64,000 nt of DNA from Toxorhynchites rutilus septentrionalis (Eukaryota > Arthropoda > Insecta > Diptera > Culicidae), in contig NC_073745.1 of NCBI RefSeq assembly GCF_029784135.1, positions 99,789,333 to 99,853,332 on the forward strand, given 5' to 3'. The translations under genes and the position numbers were made by a program. Of the stretch, positions 43,501-51,468 are shown one piece after another (the first letter of the stretch is position 1; every line of letters begins with the position of its first letter). The notes below the pieces were generated by a model that did not search any database, was not told the origin of the DNA, and saw only the letters and a list, made by a program, of their open reading frames with translations.

Positions 43501-46500
43501 AAATTCGATGGGTTATCACGGTTAGGTTTTCGACATAGTTGAGTCATCGAACGTATTCTACAACATTTTCATCGTTTCGGCACAATAAATTTTGTTTAAA
43601 AACACAAAATTTCACACAATATCTTTGACTAATGAAATTATCCATATCAAAAATCGCCAAGCAAACCCAAATGACCTGGTTCCTAATAACGCTGTAAATA
43701 AGCTGAAGGATAGATCGCGCTCAAAGTTCACATTAAGGTTACTGTCAGTAGGATCAACTTGAAATACAATAAAAAATTGTGTAGCGCGAAGATTTAAAAT
43801 TACAAATTTTCGGTGTATACACTCGACAAAAAAACGAGAGCTACGCAACTAAATCAACTCTTGTCGCACGATACTTTGACAATACGCTTCAAACCCATCT
43901 CAACACTCAACTGGATTCCGAGGGTACGCATAGTATATTGTACTTCTGGTACAATTTGCGATGAAGTGCTCCTCTAATTTACTCCAAACTTTGATCGATT
44001 CCTTTTGATTATACCGGTGGGATGATTATTTTTTGAACTCATACAAAAACATCTCTGTATTGAAAGGTCCTACAGGATCGTTATAAAAATCAAATGAAAG
44101 TGGTTCTGCAAAAATTAGTGCGTTACCGGCTACAAGTTCACTCTGATCTGCACAATTTGTTAAGAACTTTAACGCTAGCGAATTTGTGAACAAATGTCCA
44201 GATGCAGTGAATGCAATGATACGGAAGCATTACGTTGTCGACTATTTAGACAGCGGAGAGGAAGCGATTAGAAGAGTGGAAGAATTGACGTTCGTTCATT
44301 CGAGAGGCGCATCCATATTTTGTGGGTGAATGTTAAATTCAGCGAACATGTTACAGAAGTTGAGTGAGTTCCCAAGAAATTCCTCAGAAACTCCAAGGAC
44401 GAATGTTAGGAGATTATGTATGCCATGAGTTGATATCTGTACAGACTCTGAGGAACTTCGTTACCGTACCTGAGTAGCCTGAGTGGAGCTATTCAAGATA
44501 GTGCCTATATGCCCCTCTGAGATTTATATCTCTCATCACAGTTCACGGAATAATCCTGTACACAATGCTGGACAGCTAGAAGTCGTACATTCTTTTTCAA
44601 CAGAATCATGCAAGATGGATGTTCGGCTGTTTGTGACAAGAAGTGAATCTCCTTCAGAAATTTACAGCGATAATGCGACAAACTTTCTAGATACCTGTAC
44701 CGAACTTCGGAGCAAAATCTTGCCCATTTACGGGAACTCGAAAATTTCGTCTGGGTCCTTAATCATCCGTTGTATTCACCTGATTTTGCACACTGCGACT
44801 GTTTTCTTTTCAAAAAGTGAATGCAAAATCAAAAGGGTAACAAACATTCGAATGGCTTCAACCAAAACTATGGACCATAACCTTGAATGAATCGGATGTC
44901 AGAATCAGCTAGAGAAGCCAGCATGTCTAATTTGGCAACAAAGAAGTGACAGGAAGATCACCTTTCATGCGTTGAAGGGCAATTTTATGATCCAGGGATT
45001 GCAGACTGAAGATACGATGTAAAGGGTGTGTCACATCAAATTGCATCACGGAAAAAACGCTGTAGAAATTCGCCCAGTAGACCGATCCTTTTGAAAATTT
45101 TAGACAGTAAAATAAAAACTATTAAACAACTTTTGGCATTTTCTTTTTATTCATACTTCGAGCCCAGGCCCGTATGCTCGCACCTTCCTCTTTACCCCGT
45201 CCATAAGGTTCTGTACAACGTCAGGTTGTAGTTTTTTTTGAACAGAAATCCATTTTCTCTTGAAGTCCGCCTCCGATTTGACAACTTTTGGGTTCTTCCG
45301 GAGGGCCTGCTTCATAATCGCCCAATATTTCTCTATTGGGCGAAGCTCCGGCGCGTTAGGCGGGTTCATTTCCTTTGGCACGAAGGTGACCTCGTTGGCT
45401 TCGTACCACTCCAACACGTCCTCTGAATAGTGGCACGAAGCGAGATCCGGCCAGAAGATGGTCGGGCCCTCGTGCTGCTTCAATAGTGGTAGTAAGCGCT
45501 TCTGTAGGCACTCCTTAAGGTAAACCTGCCCGTTTACCGTGCCGGTCATCACGAAGGGGGCGCTCCGCTTTCCGCAAGAGCAGATCGCTTGCCACACCAT
45601 GTACTTTTTGGCAAACTTTGATAGTTTCTGCTTGCGAATCTCCTCCGGAACGCTGAATTTGTCCTCTGCGGAGAAAAACAACAGGCCCGGCAGCTGACGA
45701 AAGTCCGCTTTGACGTAGGTTTCGTCGTCCATTACCAGGCAATGCGGCTTCGTCAGCATTTCGGTGTACAGCTTCCGGGCTCGCGTCTTCCTCACCATGT
45801 TTTGTCTTTCGTCGCGGTTAGGAGCCTTCTGAACCTTGTATGTACGCAGGCCCTCCCGCTGCTTGGTCCGCTGGACGAATGAACTTGACAAATTCAGCTT
45901 ATTGGCGACATCCCGGACCGAACTTCTCGGATCACGTCTAAACTGCTTAACTACGCGCTTGTGATCTTTTTCACTGACGGAGCATCCATTTTTGCCGTTC
46001 TTCACCTTCCGGTCGATGGTTAGGTTCTCGAAGTATCGTTTTAGTACTCTGCTGACCGTGGATTGGACGATTCCCAGCATCTTACCGATGTCCCGATGTG
46101 ACAACTCCGGATTCTCGAAATGAGTGCGCAGGATTAATTCACGACGCTCTTTTTCGTTCGACGACATTTTTCCAAATTTACGAAAAATTGACAGTGAAGC
46201 ATGGCCAACGTGATCTATACACTCTTATCTGATTATAAGCGAAAGCTGAAGATATAATTCCTAAAAATTAAATTTCTACAGCGTTTTTTCCGTGATGCAA
46301 TTTGATGTGACACACCCTTTAAAATAAACGAAATAAATGTATCCAAAAACGCGTTTTTCTCGAAACCATGTTTCGCAAACTGGTGTGAGTTCTACCTTCG
46401 GAACTGCCATCCAATTTCGATGAAATAGTTTTTTCTAGATTCTCCACTAAATATCTTGTCATCGTACGTAGGATTTTTTCGATATCTTGAAAAATAATAT

Positions 46501-48094
46501 TTGGTGAATGTTTTTGTCTCGATTTTTGAGGTAAAAGCGCATTTTTTTACAAAAAATGTCGCCATTTCGTTAAAAATCAATATTTCGAAAAAATCCTACG
46601 TACGATGACAGGAAATATATCCAAGATCACGTAAAAACAATTGTTTGAAATCGGTCCACTAAAAAATCTTGTAGAACTCCCACCAGTTTACAAGGTTTTG
46701 GCGGCAAGGGTTCAACATACCGATTGCAGCTATTCAGGGGACAGTCCAATTGGCACCAATTTTTGTTTTGTTTGTTAAATAACATATACCTAATAAAACT
46801 GTGATATCACATTAATCTTAGTAATTTATTTTCTCGTTGAAAAAAGTCGCGAAAATCTCGCGAATTTTTTCATGGTGTTCAGTGTACTACCCCTTTAAGA
46901 CAATGTAAAAAGTCTATTCATCAAACATGAAAATAACTTATTCAAGTTCGAAAGTTCATTTTCACTACCAGTCTCGAAACTTAATGAACACACTGTGTAT
47001 TTCATAACAATATCTTTGTGTCACTCATTACGATAACTTCCATTTAGACGTTTGTGACCCGAATGACACTTGATAGCACTTTTACATAATTAACAATAGT
47101 GATGAAATCATCATTTTAAGAATATGTCTGTTTTGCCACAGTTTTATTGTTCTGGCAATGAATCGATAACGTAAATTGTCCCAGATTGAAAGTCAATAAA
47201 ATTGATAAGTGTTGATCATATTTACCTGAAATACCCTGCTATAGAATGTTTCCCCGGTCACCGTTTTGTAGCGCACAAGTTTTCCTCGGTAGACAGAAAG
47301 TGGAAGACCGTGAGCGACTGTCGCCGGGAGCTGGTGCTCTAGCCGTGAATCCGACAGATAGGATATATCTTGATCGACGTATTTGTACGATGCATCACGA
47401 TTCTTCAGCGTCGCGTACGCCAACACTGGTGTCCCGAGACGCGTTGAATTAGTCCATTTTTTGTACGTGATATCTCTCAGTTCGTATCGTTCAGCATACT
47501 TCTCGCCAAGGATCAGTACCGAACCTTTCTGTGATGATTGAGAACGTGAAATTTTTTGATGAACGACGCTGACTTTGTTCTCTAAATACTCACCAACTCG
47601 CCATTTTCGTTTGCACACGTGTCCGTTGTGGGATCGTATACGCATATTCCGCTTAGATCTTCCTTATTGGCAGCTTTGGCCACGAACTTCAAACTCGTGT
47701 CCAATTCTGGCAACTGTTGGAATTTATCAGCCGTTATCCATAATAATAATCCATGCGCTCCTTCCTTGCAAAGGTTCTGGACGTTGCGGTCAATGTGATC
47801 CACACTCAATGATTTGACGGCTATGCCCATCAACGTGGAATTGCTATCGCAATTTCCTGTCAGAAATGACTAAATGATTGAAGAAAACGGAAAAACTGCG
47901 TTAGACGTCCCATCAAGATAACCACTGCCAGACTGATTTCATTGTGATTATCACCGCTCAACGACAGTTTTACAGCTCACCTTAACATCCACTTCCGGTT
48001 GGCTACCTGCGAAAATATTGCTTCCGAAAACACATCCTGACCCGAACGCAATCAAAAACCCCACCACTGTGCACAATTGAGCGTTGAGTCTCAT
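31516..48094 (-). CDS. Unidentified single-pass type I membrane glycoprotein (398 aa)
   Basis: Five exons, all joined in phase 0 with GT-AG borders: 47981-48094, 47594-47869, 47226-47528, 31914-32078, 31516-31854. Introns are 111, 65, 15,147 and 59 bp. The product starts with a signal peptide (hydrophobic VVGFLIAFGSGCVFG, residues ~10-24), has a lumenal or extracellular part with N-glycosylation sequons at residues 48, 157 and 246, a Pro/His/Ser-rich stalk around 305-335, one membrane segment (FAIGAGIILFSVLGIALLDI, 355-374) and a short basic cytoplasmic tail (RRAKRLRLGR). I do not recognise the family. For exon 2 the acceptor at 47870/47869 was chosen because the one 14 bp further in breaks the frame. 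It is convergent with crossbronx. Confidence 0.85.
32221..32439 (+). repeat. 5' LTR of a small LTR retrotransposon
   Basis: 219 bp, starting TGTTCGTAATTAATG and ending GGATTTAACA. The same 219-bp unit, with about a dozen differences, is at 33984-34202. It carries an AATAAA-type signal (aaaaataaagaataagccct). Immediately after it comes agtggcgacgagg, in the position and style of a primer-binding site. Confidence 0.85.
32440..33983 (+). mobile_element. Internal region of the LTR element (gag relic, deleted)
   Basis: Only ~1.5 kb, so pol is gone. Near 32860-32930 a frame reads CDFCGVKRYRNY followed by KTCIG-like codons, which looks like a damaged CCHC zinc knuckle of a Ty3-type gag. At 32949 lies gggcctgattctcgaataca, related to the end of the element at 38344. 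M1 MITE copy b is inserted at 33508-33788. A purine-rich tract (33965-33980) precedes the 3' LTR. Confidence 0.65.
33508..33788. mobile_element. TA-flanked MITE, family M1 copy b
   Basis: 281 bp between TA dinucleotides (33506-33507, 33789-33790), with the same ends as the copy at 2167 (agggtgggtttagactag ... gtaaacccgcca). It is nested inside the LTR element, so it inserted later. Confidence 0.8.
33984..34202 (+). repeat. 3' LTR of the small LTR retrotransposon
   Basis: 219 bp, the same length and ends as the 5' LTR. The outer flanks (gaag before 32221, cttgc after 34202) are not duplicated, so the original target duplication is lost or the element is a recombinant. Confidence 0.85.
34228..35406 (+). 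mobile_element. pogo-like element with GGGTGATTTGG ends, decayed
   Basis: The left end has cggggtgatttggtc and gtgatttggaccacccc; the right end has tggtccaaattacccccttt, so the ends are inverted. The middle (34691-34830) begins atgccgctgaattacaaaaa and, over a frameshift, reads KKEELERATQAIENGFSL, the N-terminal helix-turn-helix of pogo transposases. The catalytic domain is absent. A SINE is nested inside. Confidence 0.6.
35151..35306 (+). mobile_element. tRNA-derived SINE with exact 12-bp target duplication
   Basis: The head resembles a tRNA: A box tggtgtagtgg and B box gagttcaattc about 35 bases apart, the RNA polymerase III internal promoter. The body runs to an A-rich tail. The 12-bp direct repeat tcagtatacaat flanks it at 35139-35150 and 35307-35318. 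Length is 156 bp. It is not a functional tRNA gene, because the acceptor stem and anticodon arm do not pair. Confidence 0.85.
35427..37920. repeat. Minisatellite array with alternating long and short units
   Basis: The phrase agaaaacattaaaataaact marks units at about 35427, 35467, 36245, 36441, 37181, 37379 and 37578. The spacings are about 780, 196, 740, 198 and 199, so ~740-780 bp units alternate with ~198 bp units. Long units add a (gt)n run inside a cgtgtatgtgtgtgtg segment and a phrase ctccctcacagttccaaac. Short units keep only the first part up to ctcgataaccacctgttaat. All open frames here are repeat artefacts. The array abuts the dispersed repeat at 37921. Confidence 0.8.
37921..38213 (-). 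repeat. Dispersed TATA-containing repeat R, copy 1
   Basis: About 290 bp shared with 52712-53003 (opposite orientation) and 58797-59088. It holds a stem tttcaatagcct ... aggctattgaaa, and ends gtagtcctacgtcaaa with the inverted repeat gacgtag/ctacgtc. On the minus strand it contains ggtatatatgcgagcgccgc, which resembles a TATA box with a GC-rich start region. Function unknown. Confidence 0.75.
38344..39640. mobile_element. 1.3-kb DNA element with GGGCCTGATCACGAAC ends
   Basis: Left end gggcctgatcacgaacgtca, right end tgatgttcgtgatcaggccc: inverted repeats of about 22 bp with one mismatch. The interior is AT-rich with no transposase. A diverged relative of the left end is at 32949. A target duplication is not clear (aat on both sides at most). 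Confidence 0.7.
39641..40299. other. Unassigned stretch with a GC-rich hairpin
   Basis: No gene is seen. At 39822-39845 ctccacgcg and its exact reverse complement flank accgtt, a 9-bp hairpin. It lies in sequence that resembles an LTR or UTR (aataaacactcact nearby), but no second copy is in the window. Confidence 0.45.
40300..41141. mobile_element. Possible CACTG-ended non-autonomous element
   Basis: The left edge, cactggagaaatttagtagt, and the right edge, gtatttactaactattcatc then tcagtg, are roughly inverted (CACTG, then TTAGTA-N-TAAA). Pairing is imperfect and no target duplication is certain. A phrase tttaaacttttcagttcatt within it (40650) also occurs at 35890. Confidence 0.35.
41157..41222 (+). 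repeat. Short tandem repeat of ATGGGATTTGAA
   Basis: About five imperfect copies of a 12-base unit (atgggatatgaa, atgggatttgaa, atgggatttgga). Simple-sequence expansion in the membrane-protein intron. Confidence 0.7.
41223..41905. other. Unassigned intron stretch
   Basis: AT-rich. No coding motif or repeat ends recognised before the DD37E element. Confidence 0.35.
41908..43205 (-). mobile_element. Intact-looking DD37E Tc1/mariner element, copy 1 (1298 bp)
   Basis: Lies between TA dinucleotides (41906-41907, 43206-43207). The terminal inverted repeats are 49 bp with one mismatch and begin aagggtgtgtcacatcaaat. It contains one uninterrupted transposase gene on the minus strand. Copy 2 has exactly the same length and orientation 3.1 kb away. 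Confidence 0.93.
42037..43053 (-). CDS. DD37E transposase, copy 1 (338 aa, uninterrupted)
   Basis: Cut-and-paste transposase. Two helix-turn-helix regions (LSHRDIGKMLGIVQSTVSR, about 22-40; SSVRDVANKLNLSSSFVQR, about 82-100) precede the catalytic core. The first Asp is in MDDETYVK (147-148), the second in [10 protein letters not shown] (241) and Glu in RPIEKYW (279), leaving 37 residues between the second Asp and Glu. Length and order match the mosquito DD37E family. There are no stops or frameshifts. It differs from copy 2 at about 13 residues, including Gly/Arg at 126 and Leu/Pro near the C-terminus. Confidence 0.95.
   Translation of the reverse strand: MSSNEKERRELILCTHFENPELSHRDIGKMLGIVQSTVSRVLKRYFENLTIDRKVTNGKNGCSVSEKDHKRVVKQFRRDPRSSVRDVANKLNLSSSFVQRTKQLEGLRIYKVQKAPNRDERQNMVGKTRARKLYTEMLTKPHCLVMDDETYVKADFRQLPSLLFFSAEDKFSVPEEIRKQKLSKFAKKYMVWQAICSCGKRSAPFVMTGTVNGQVYLKECLQKRLLPLLKQHEGPAIFWPDLASCHYSKDVLEWYKANGVTFVPKEMNPPNAPELRPIEKYWAIMKQALRKNPKVVKSEADFKRKWVSVQKKLQPDVVQNLMDGVKRKVRTYGLGLEV
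43331..43444. mobile_element. 114-bp palindromic MITE
   Basis: The ends gtacacccaggttttt and aaaaacctgggtgtac are inverted. Inside, ccgcgtaaaaacgcgttaat and ccgcgtaaaa repeat. The whole unit can fold into a hairpin. No coding capacity. Confidence 0.75.
44120..44755 (+). pseudogene. BEL/Pao-type LTR retrotransposon relic (RT and integrase fragments)
   Basis: 44160-44330 reads FVNKCPDAVNAMIRKHYVVD then DYLDSGEEAIRRVEEL, the degraded catalytic box and following helix of BEL/Pao reverse transcriptase. After a deletion, 44560-44740 reads EVVHSFSTESCKMDVRLFV and SPSEIYSDNATNF, the integrase core with its catalytic Asp. RNase H and the rest of the integrase are gone. Confidence 0.65.
44756..44830 (+). 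pseudogene. mariner transposase scrap
   Basis: One frame reads NHPLYSPDFAHCDCFLFK, which fits the mariner block H-P-P-Y-S-P-D-L-A-P-x-D around the third catalytic residue. It is fused directly to the BEL/Pao fragment before it. Too short to place in a subfamily. Confidence 0.5.
45022..46319 (-). mobile_element. Intact-looking DD37E Tc1/mariner element, copy 2 (1298 bp)
   Basis: Lies between TA dinucleotides (45020-45021, 46320-46321), with perfect 49-bp terminal inverted repeats beginning aagggtgtgtcacatcaaat. The same length as copy 1. The flanking sequences differ between the copies, so these are separate insertions and not a segmental duplication. Confidence 0.95.
45151..46167 (-). CDS. 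DD37E transposase, copy 2 (338 aa, uninterrupted)
   Basis: Same domain order as copy 1, with [18 protein letters not shown] and RPIEKYW intact and 37 residues between the last two catalytic positions. It has Arg where copy 1 has Cys at residue 14, and Lys where copy 1 has Thr at 56. With perfect terminal repeats and an open frame this is the better candidate for an active copy; activity is not shown by sequence alone. Confidence 0.95.
   Translation of the reverse strand: MSSNEKERRELILRTHFENPELSHRDIGKMLGIVQSTVSRVLKRYFENLTIDRKVKNGKNGCSVSEKDHKRVVKQFRRDPRSSVRDVANKLNLSSSFVQRTKQREGLRTYKVQKAPNRDERQNMVRKTRARKLYTEMLTKPHCLVMDDETYVKADFRQLPGLLFFSAEDKFSVPEEIRKQKLSKFAKKYMVWQAICSCGKRSAPFVMTGTVNGQVYLKECLQKRLLPLLKQHEGPTIFWPDLASCHYSEDVLEWYEANEVTFVPKEMNPPNAPELRPIEKYWAIMKQALRKNPKVVKSEADFKRKWISVQKKLQPDVVQNLMDGVKRKVRAYGPGLEV
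46376..46692. mobile_element. Inverted-repeat MITE with a 26-bp perfect inner arm
   Basis: The inner arms 46457-46482 (tgtcatcgtacgtaggattt...) and 46585-46610 are exact reverse complements over 26 bases. The outer ends (aaactggtgtgagttctac and gtagaactcccaccagttt) are also inverted with one mismatch, with looser pairing between. No coding. Confidence 0.7.
46693..47225. other. Unassigned part of the membrane-protein intron
   Basis: AT-rich intron sequence leading from the donor of exon 3. Nothing recognised. Confidence 0.4.
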
Positions 48095-48671
48095 CTCGAA
48101 ACGCCTGATCGGTTCTGCTTGCAAGTTCTGACTAAATCAGGGTGGGAAAATCAAACACTAACCTACCGGATCAATTCCGCATAATATGTGCTGATAAGCT
48201 GATACCGTCCGTGTCATTCGTTGCCATTCCGTGAAAGAATTCATATTGACGATATCGATTTTTATGGGCTAAGTTGAGCCCACTTATCTTTACCTGTTTG
48301 TTTTCGTAGCGATTAATCGCGGAACGTTCGTTTCGCGTTATGCCATCCGAGATACCGAGATAGGAATGGGTCGGGTTGCATCGTTCCAAATTTTGGCGTT
48401 TTTTGGCAGTTGGTCGTAAAATGCACATTTTTTAATAATGAAGAATTTTCTAAACTTGAGTTTTCAAATGTTAAATTTATCACTTATTAATAAATTTAAA
48501 CTGCCACCCAAAAACCCCACCAAACATTCATTTCACGAAAAAAAAATAAAACGAAAAAGATGAATCGGACTACCCCATATCTCCCATCTTGCAGTTATCC
48601 TCAGAAGTTGTCCTTTCACTCGCCCGTTTTTGCGGCTTCGAGATAAGCACGTTGCTACGGGCCACCATGTA
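48095..48671 (-). promoter_or_regulatory. 5' flank of the membrane-protein gene
   Basis: The 577 bp upstream of its start codon are moderately GC-rich near the gene and hold two GATA-type sites (tgataa at 48192, ttatct at 48284). No TATA box is clear. A pogo-like element begins at 48672, limiting the likely proximal promoter to this interval. The regulatory role is inferred. Confidence 0.4.
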
Positions 48672-49864
48672 GAGAAATGCGGGGCAAAGGCGCATTGGCT
48701 ATTTTGAAGCAAACGAGCATAAAATTTCGACAACAGTGTAGTCGTTTGATTCATTATTACACTAGCAGCTCACACATATAAAAAAAGATACATTTCATGA
48801 AAGTGGCAAAAAGTTATAAGATAAAAAGAGTTTTGCGATATTTTGATCTAATTTTTCCAATTTTGGAGATGACGATTTACTTACCTAAAATAAATGGTAA
48901 GTTCGAAACTACACTGTCAAGGAAACCTTCATTCTATAGTAGATGATAGTGCGTATTCGTTTTCAAAAATTCGATTAGTTCAAAAACAGCTTGTGGGGCA
49001 AAGGTGCGCAGTGGCTGTGGGGTAAAAGCTCGCACTAGCGTTTTCATGTTTTCAATAAAAATTTTAACGGGGCCCACAAGAAGAAAACTGATTTGAAGAA
49101 ATACACTCCAGAAATGCTCAAATGGCCCGACAGAGGCTTCGGGAGGGAGTATCAAAGTGTCGGATTGCGGAAGACCTCGGTATTTCTGAATCAGCACTGA
49201 GGAAGAGGGTCTTATCAGAAAGTGATTTATGATTTGAATCTTCTTTTATAGACATTTCTACTTCTGCTGGAATGTGTTAGCGAGCACATAGTGCGGTTCA
49301 GATAGGTATTTACGAGTGAGCAGTCTGAGGATCTGCAGGCCACTGGACAAAGTTTTCTATAGTATGACTCTCAAAGATTTACGGCGCATGGCGTTAGATT
49401 TTTCGGAAGCCAACAACCTCCAACACGAATTCAACAAAGTTGCAAAACTAGCAGGAAGAAATTGGGCTTCTAGCTTCACGTGGAACCACCGTCTGTCTCT
49501 TCGAACCCCACAACAGCACAACGAAGCAACAGCGCTCCAAGGCAAAGCGTCGGAATCCTCAGAACCGAAATCCAAGATGAGGAATAAAAATAAACAATTG
49601 CTTGAAAATAATTCAAAATGATTTTCGAATGATAAATGTTTTTATTTTCACCATGCACTATGGGACAAAGGTGCGCATTTGTCTTTTTGTATTAAAATAG
49701 GTATTTGTCCAATTACAAACACAACTCGAGAAATGCTTGTACTACGTTTCGAAGGTAATATATATATAGTTACAATTTGGTAAGCAAACAGAATTTCATT
49801 TGCTTTCATTTAAAGAGTTATTGGACGACAACAGTTAGGTGCGCACCTTTGCCCCGCATTACTC
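48672..49864 (+). mobile_element. pogo-like element with GCGGGGCAAAGG ends (1193 bp)
   Basis: Lies between TA dinucleotides (48670-48671, 49865-49866). The left end is gagaaatgcggggcaaaggc and the right is cacctttgccccgcattactc, inverted with two mismatches. It keeps only the DNA-binding half of a transposase (next entry). The same sequence family appears at 25200-25806. Confidence 0.8.
49060..49621 (+). pseudogene. pogo-like transposase N-terminal half
   Basis: 49100-49210, with a frame change, reads KKYTPEMLK then LREGVSKCRIAEDLGISESA, a Psq-type helix-turn-helix. The open frame 49316-49621 continues FYSMTLKDLRRMALDFSEAN, NNLQHEFNKVAKLAGRNWAS and LSLRTPQQ, matching the second, CENP-B-type helix-turn-helix of pogo/Tigger transposases. 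The DDE catalytic domain is missing, so the element depends on a helper. Confidence 0.7.
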
Positions 49865-50001
49865 TATATGTGAAAAGGTATCCGAAAATAATGCAAGTGT
49901 TTACCAATAATTACTTACCTGATCCTACAGAATAAAAGAGTAACAATTTTACTCAGAATATTATTTTATGATCGTTGTTGTGAGCGATGAATAGTTATCT
50001 A

Positions 50002-51468
50002 CAGGTTCTTTCAGATTAAACGCTCACACAAAAAAAATCGAATAGCTCCTTATACTTTTTTTCGCTCCGTCGTTGGTAACACTGCATTCCCCACTTCGGG
50101 ACGATAATATTCGGCTACACGTTCAGTGTGATCGGATGGTTTTTAGTGTCAAGATGTACAATTTACAAGAACGTGTATTTTTAGTGAAATCGTATTATTC
50201 GAGCAACCGAAGCCTTAATGAAACTTTGTCCTTTTATGGGAAGAATTTCAACATTTCTCGTCGTCGATTACTTTCTCTGGGTGTACGTGAAGAACCGCTG
50301 CTATGTTAATAAGCCCCAAAATTTGGAAGAACTTAAGGTGAAGGTGGAAGCTAGCCATTGTAGTAGTATAGGTAAACCCACGTGTAAAAATGGGGTAATA
50401 GTGTTTGTGAGAGAAGAGCGAAGCACATGTAAATAGATCAATTCACTTATCAGACTGTGTGGCGCTTCATTGACACTGACAATACTGATTATACGCGAGC
50501 GTAACATGAGCAAATTTATAACACATGCGAATTGGGCCTCTTTTGATATTAACAAGTTCTTCCGCATGCTGATAATTCCTTCATATTTTCCTTCGTTGGT
50601 CGTATTGTTTTCACATATTCACGTTGGAGAGCCTTAACTCTTCTCTTCGTTGGCCGAGGCATTTTGATTGAATGTAGTACTTTTCCGTTTATTGTTTTTG
50701 AAAGCATAGGCAGCCGTGGCAGTGTTCCGAGCTCTGCAATACAATTTTCTTACCCAATGTTGAAGTTGCTAAAACTTACATTATAGACCCATTAAACGTA
50801 AACATAATGATTGTATTGATATCAACACAATTTTATTCTATTGATTTTCATGATATGAAACGCTATGACTCAGTAATAACATTTTATTGAGTGGTTTTGA
50901 TAGATGTTTCGATGATGTTGTCTGGCATCAGTGTCGAAAAAATAACGATGCTTTCACCAATACAAACAAAACCATTGTCGAAGATTGAAAAATGAAAATT
51001 GACCTTTCAGAGCACTTGCTCGAGTTTTCCGACGTTGTTCACTATACCGGGCGACAGCAGATGAAAATTTAATATCTTGTGAGTAATCGATTAGAGTTTG
51101 GTTGATATTACTTCATGGGAAGTGTGCGAAAACGATCATTTTCTCCACACTGTTTCGCAAAATTATTGATTTTCGGGCGAAGGGTGAGGGAGGGAGATGA
51201 AAGAAATGAGCGTCATTGTGGCACCCATTTGTGGCTAGCTTCCACCTTCACCTTAAAGAAAAAATAATTCGGATTTTCAACAGCATCGAAGTCGTAATGT
51301 TAGGGTTGTGCATGAAGAATTTTGTTCACCGTCTAATACGCGTTATCGAAAAAAGGAATGGTAACATCGAAAATATCCTGAAATAGGCTTTATTTTCGCT
51401 TTTTAAAAATAAAAATCGGTTCACTTTTGTAGAATTTGTTACGTAAGCGTTTAATCTGAAAGACCCTG
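50002..51468 (+). mobile_element. mariner-like element (DUF4817 type), internally deleted, with a nested MITE
   Basis: The ends caggttctttcagattaaac and gtttaatctgaaagaccctg are inverted with one mismatch; TA precedes the left end. 50149-50280 reads MYNLQERVFLVKSYYSSN and SLNETLSFYGKNF, the N-terminal DUF4817 helix-turn-helix domain. The frame then runs straight into WVYVKNRCYVNKPQNLEEL, which belongs near the C-terminus, so the DDE core was deleted. M2 copy B sits at 50337-51252, and after it the same frame resumes with KEKIIRIFNSI and FVHRLIRVIEKRNGNIENIL. Confidence 0.8.
50337..51252 (-). mobile_element. TTAA MITE family M2, copy B (916 bp)
   Basis: Flanked by TTAA (50333-50336, 51253-51256), with ends ggtgaaggtggaagctagcc and ggctagcttccaccttcacc as perfect inverted repeats. 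It is inserted in the coding part of the mariner-like element. It carries the coding-like stretch on the minus strand (from about 50664), reading MPRPTKRRVKALQREYVKTI then a stop; in copy A the same region is broken near its start by one extra base. Confidence 0.85.

Noticed and set aside
47246..47817. Plus-strand frames over exons 2 and 3 of the membrane-protein gene
   Set aside because: They are antisense shadows of spliced minus-strand exons.
47847..47870. Alternative acceptor (ttctgacag) for exon 2 of the membrane-protein gene
   Set aside because: It shifts the frame to an early stop when joined to exon 1; the tttag acceptor keeps phase 0.
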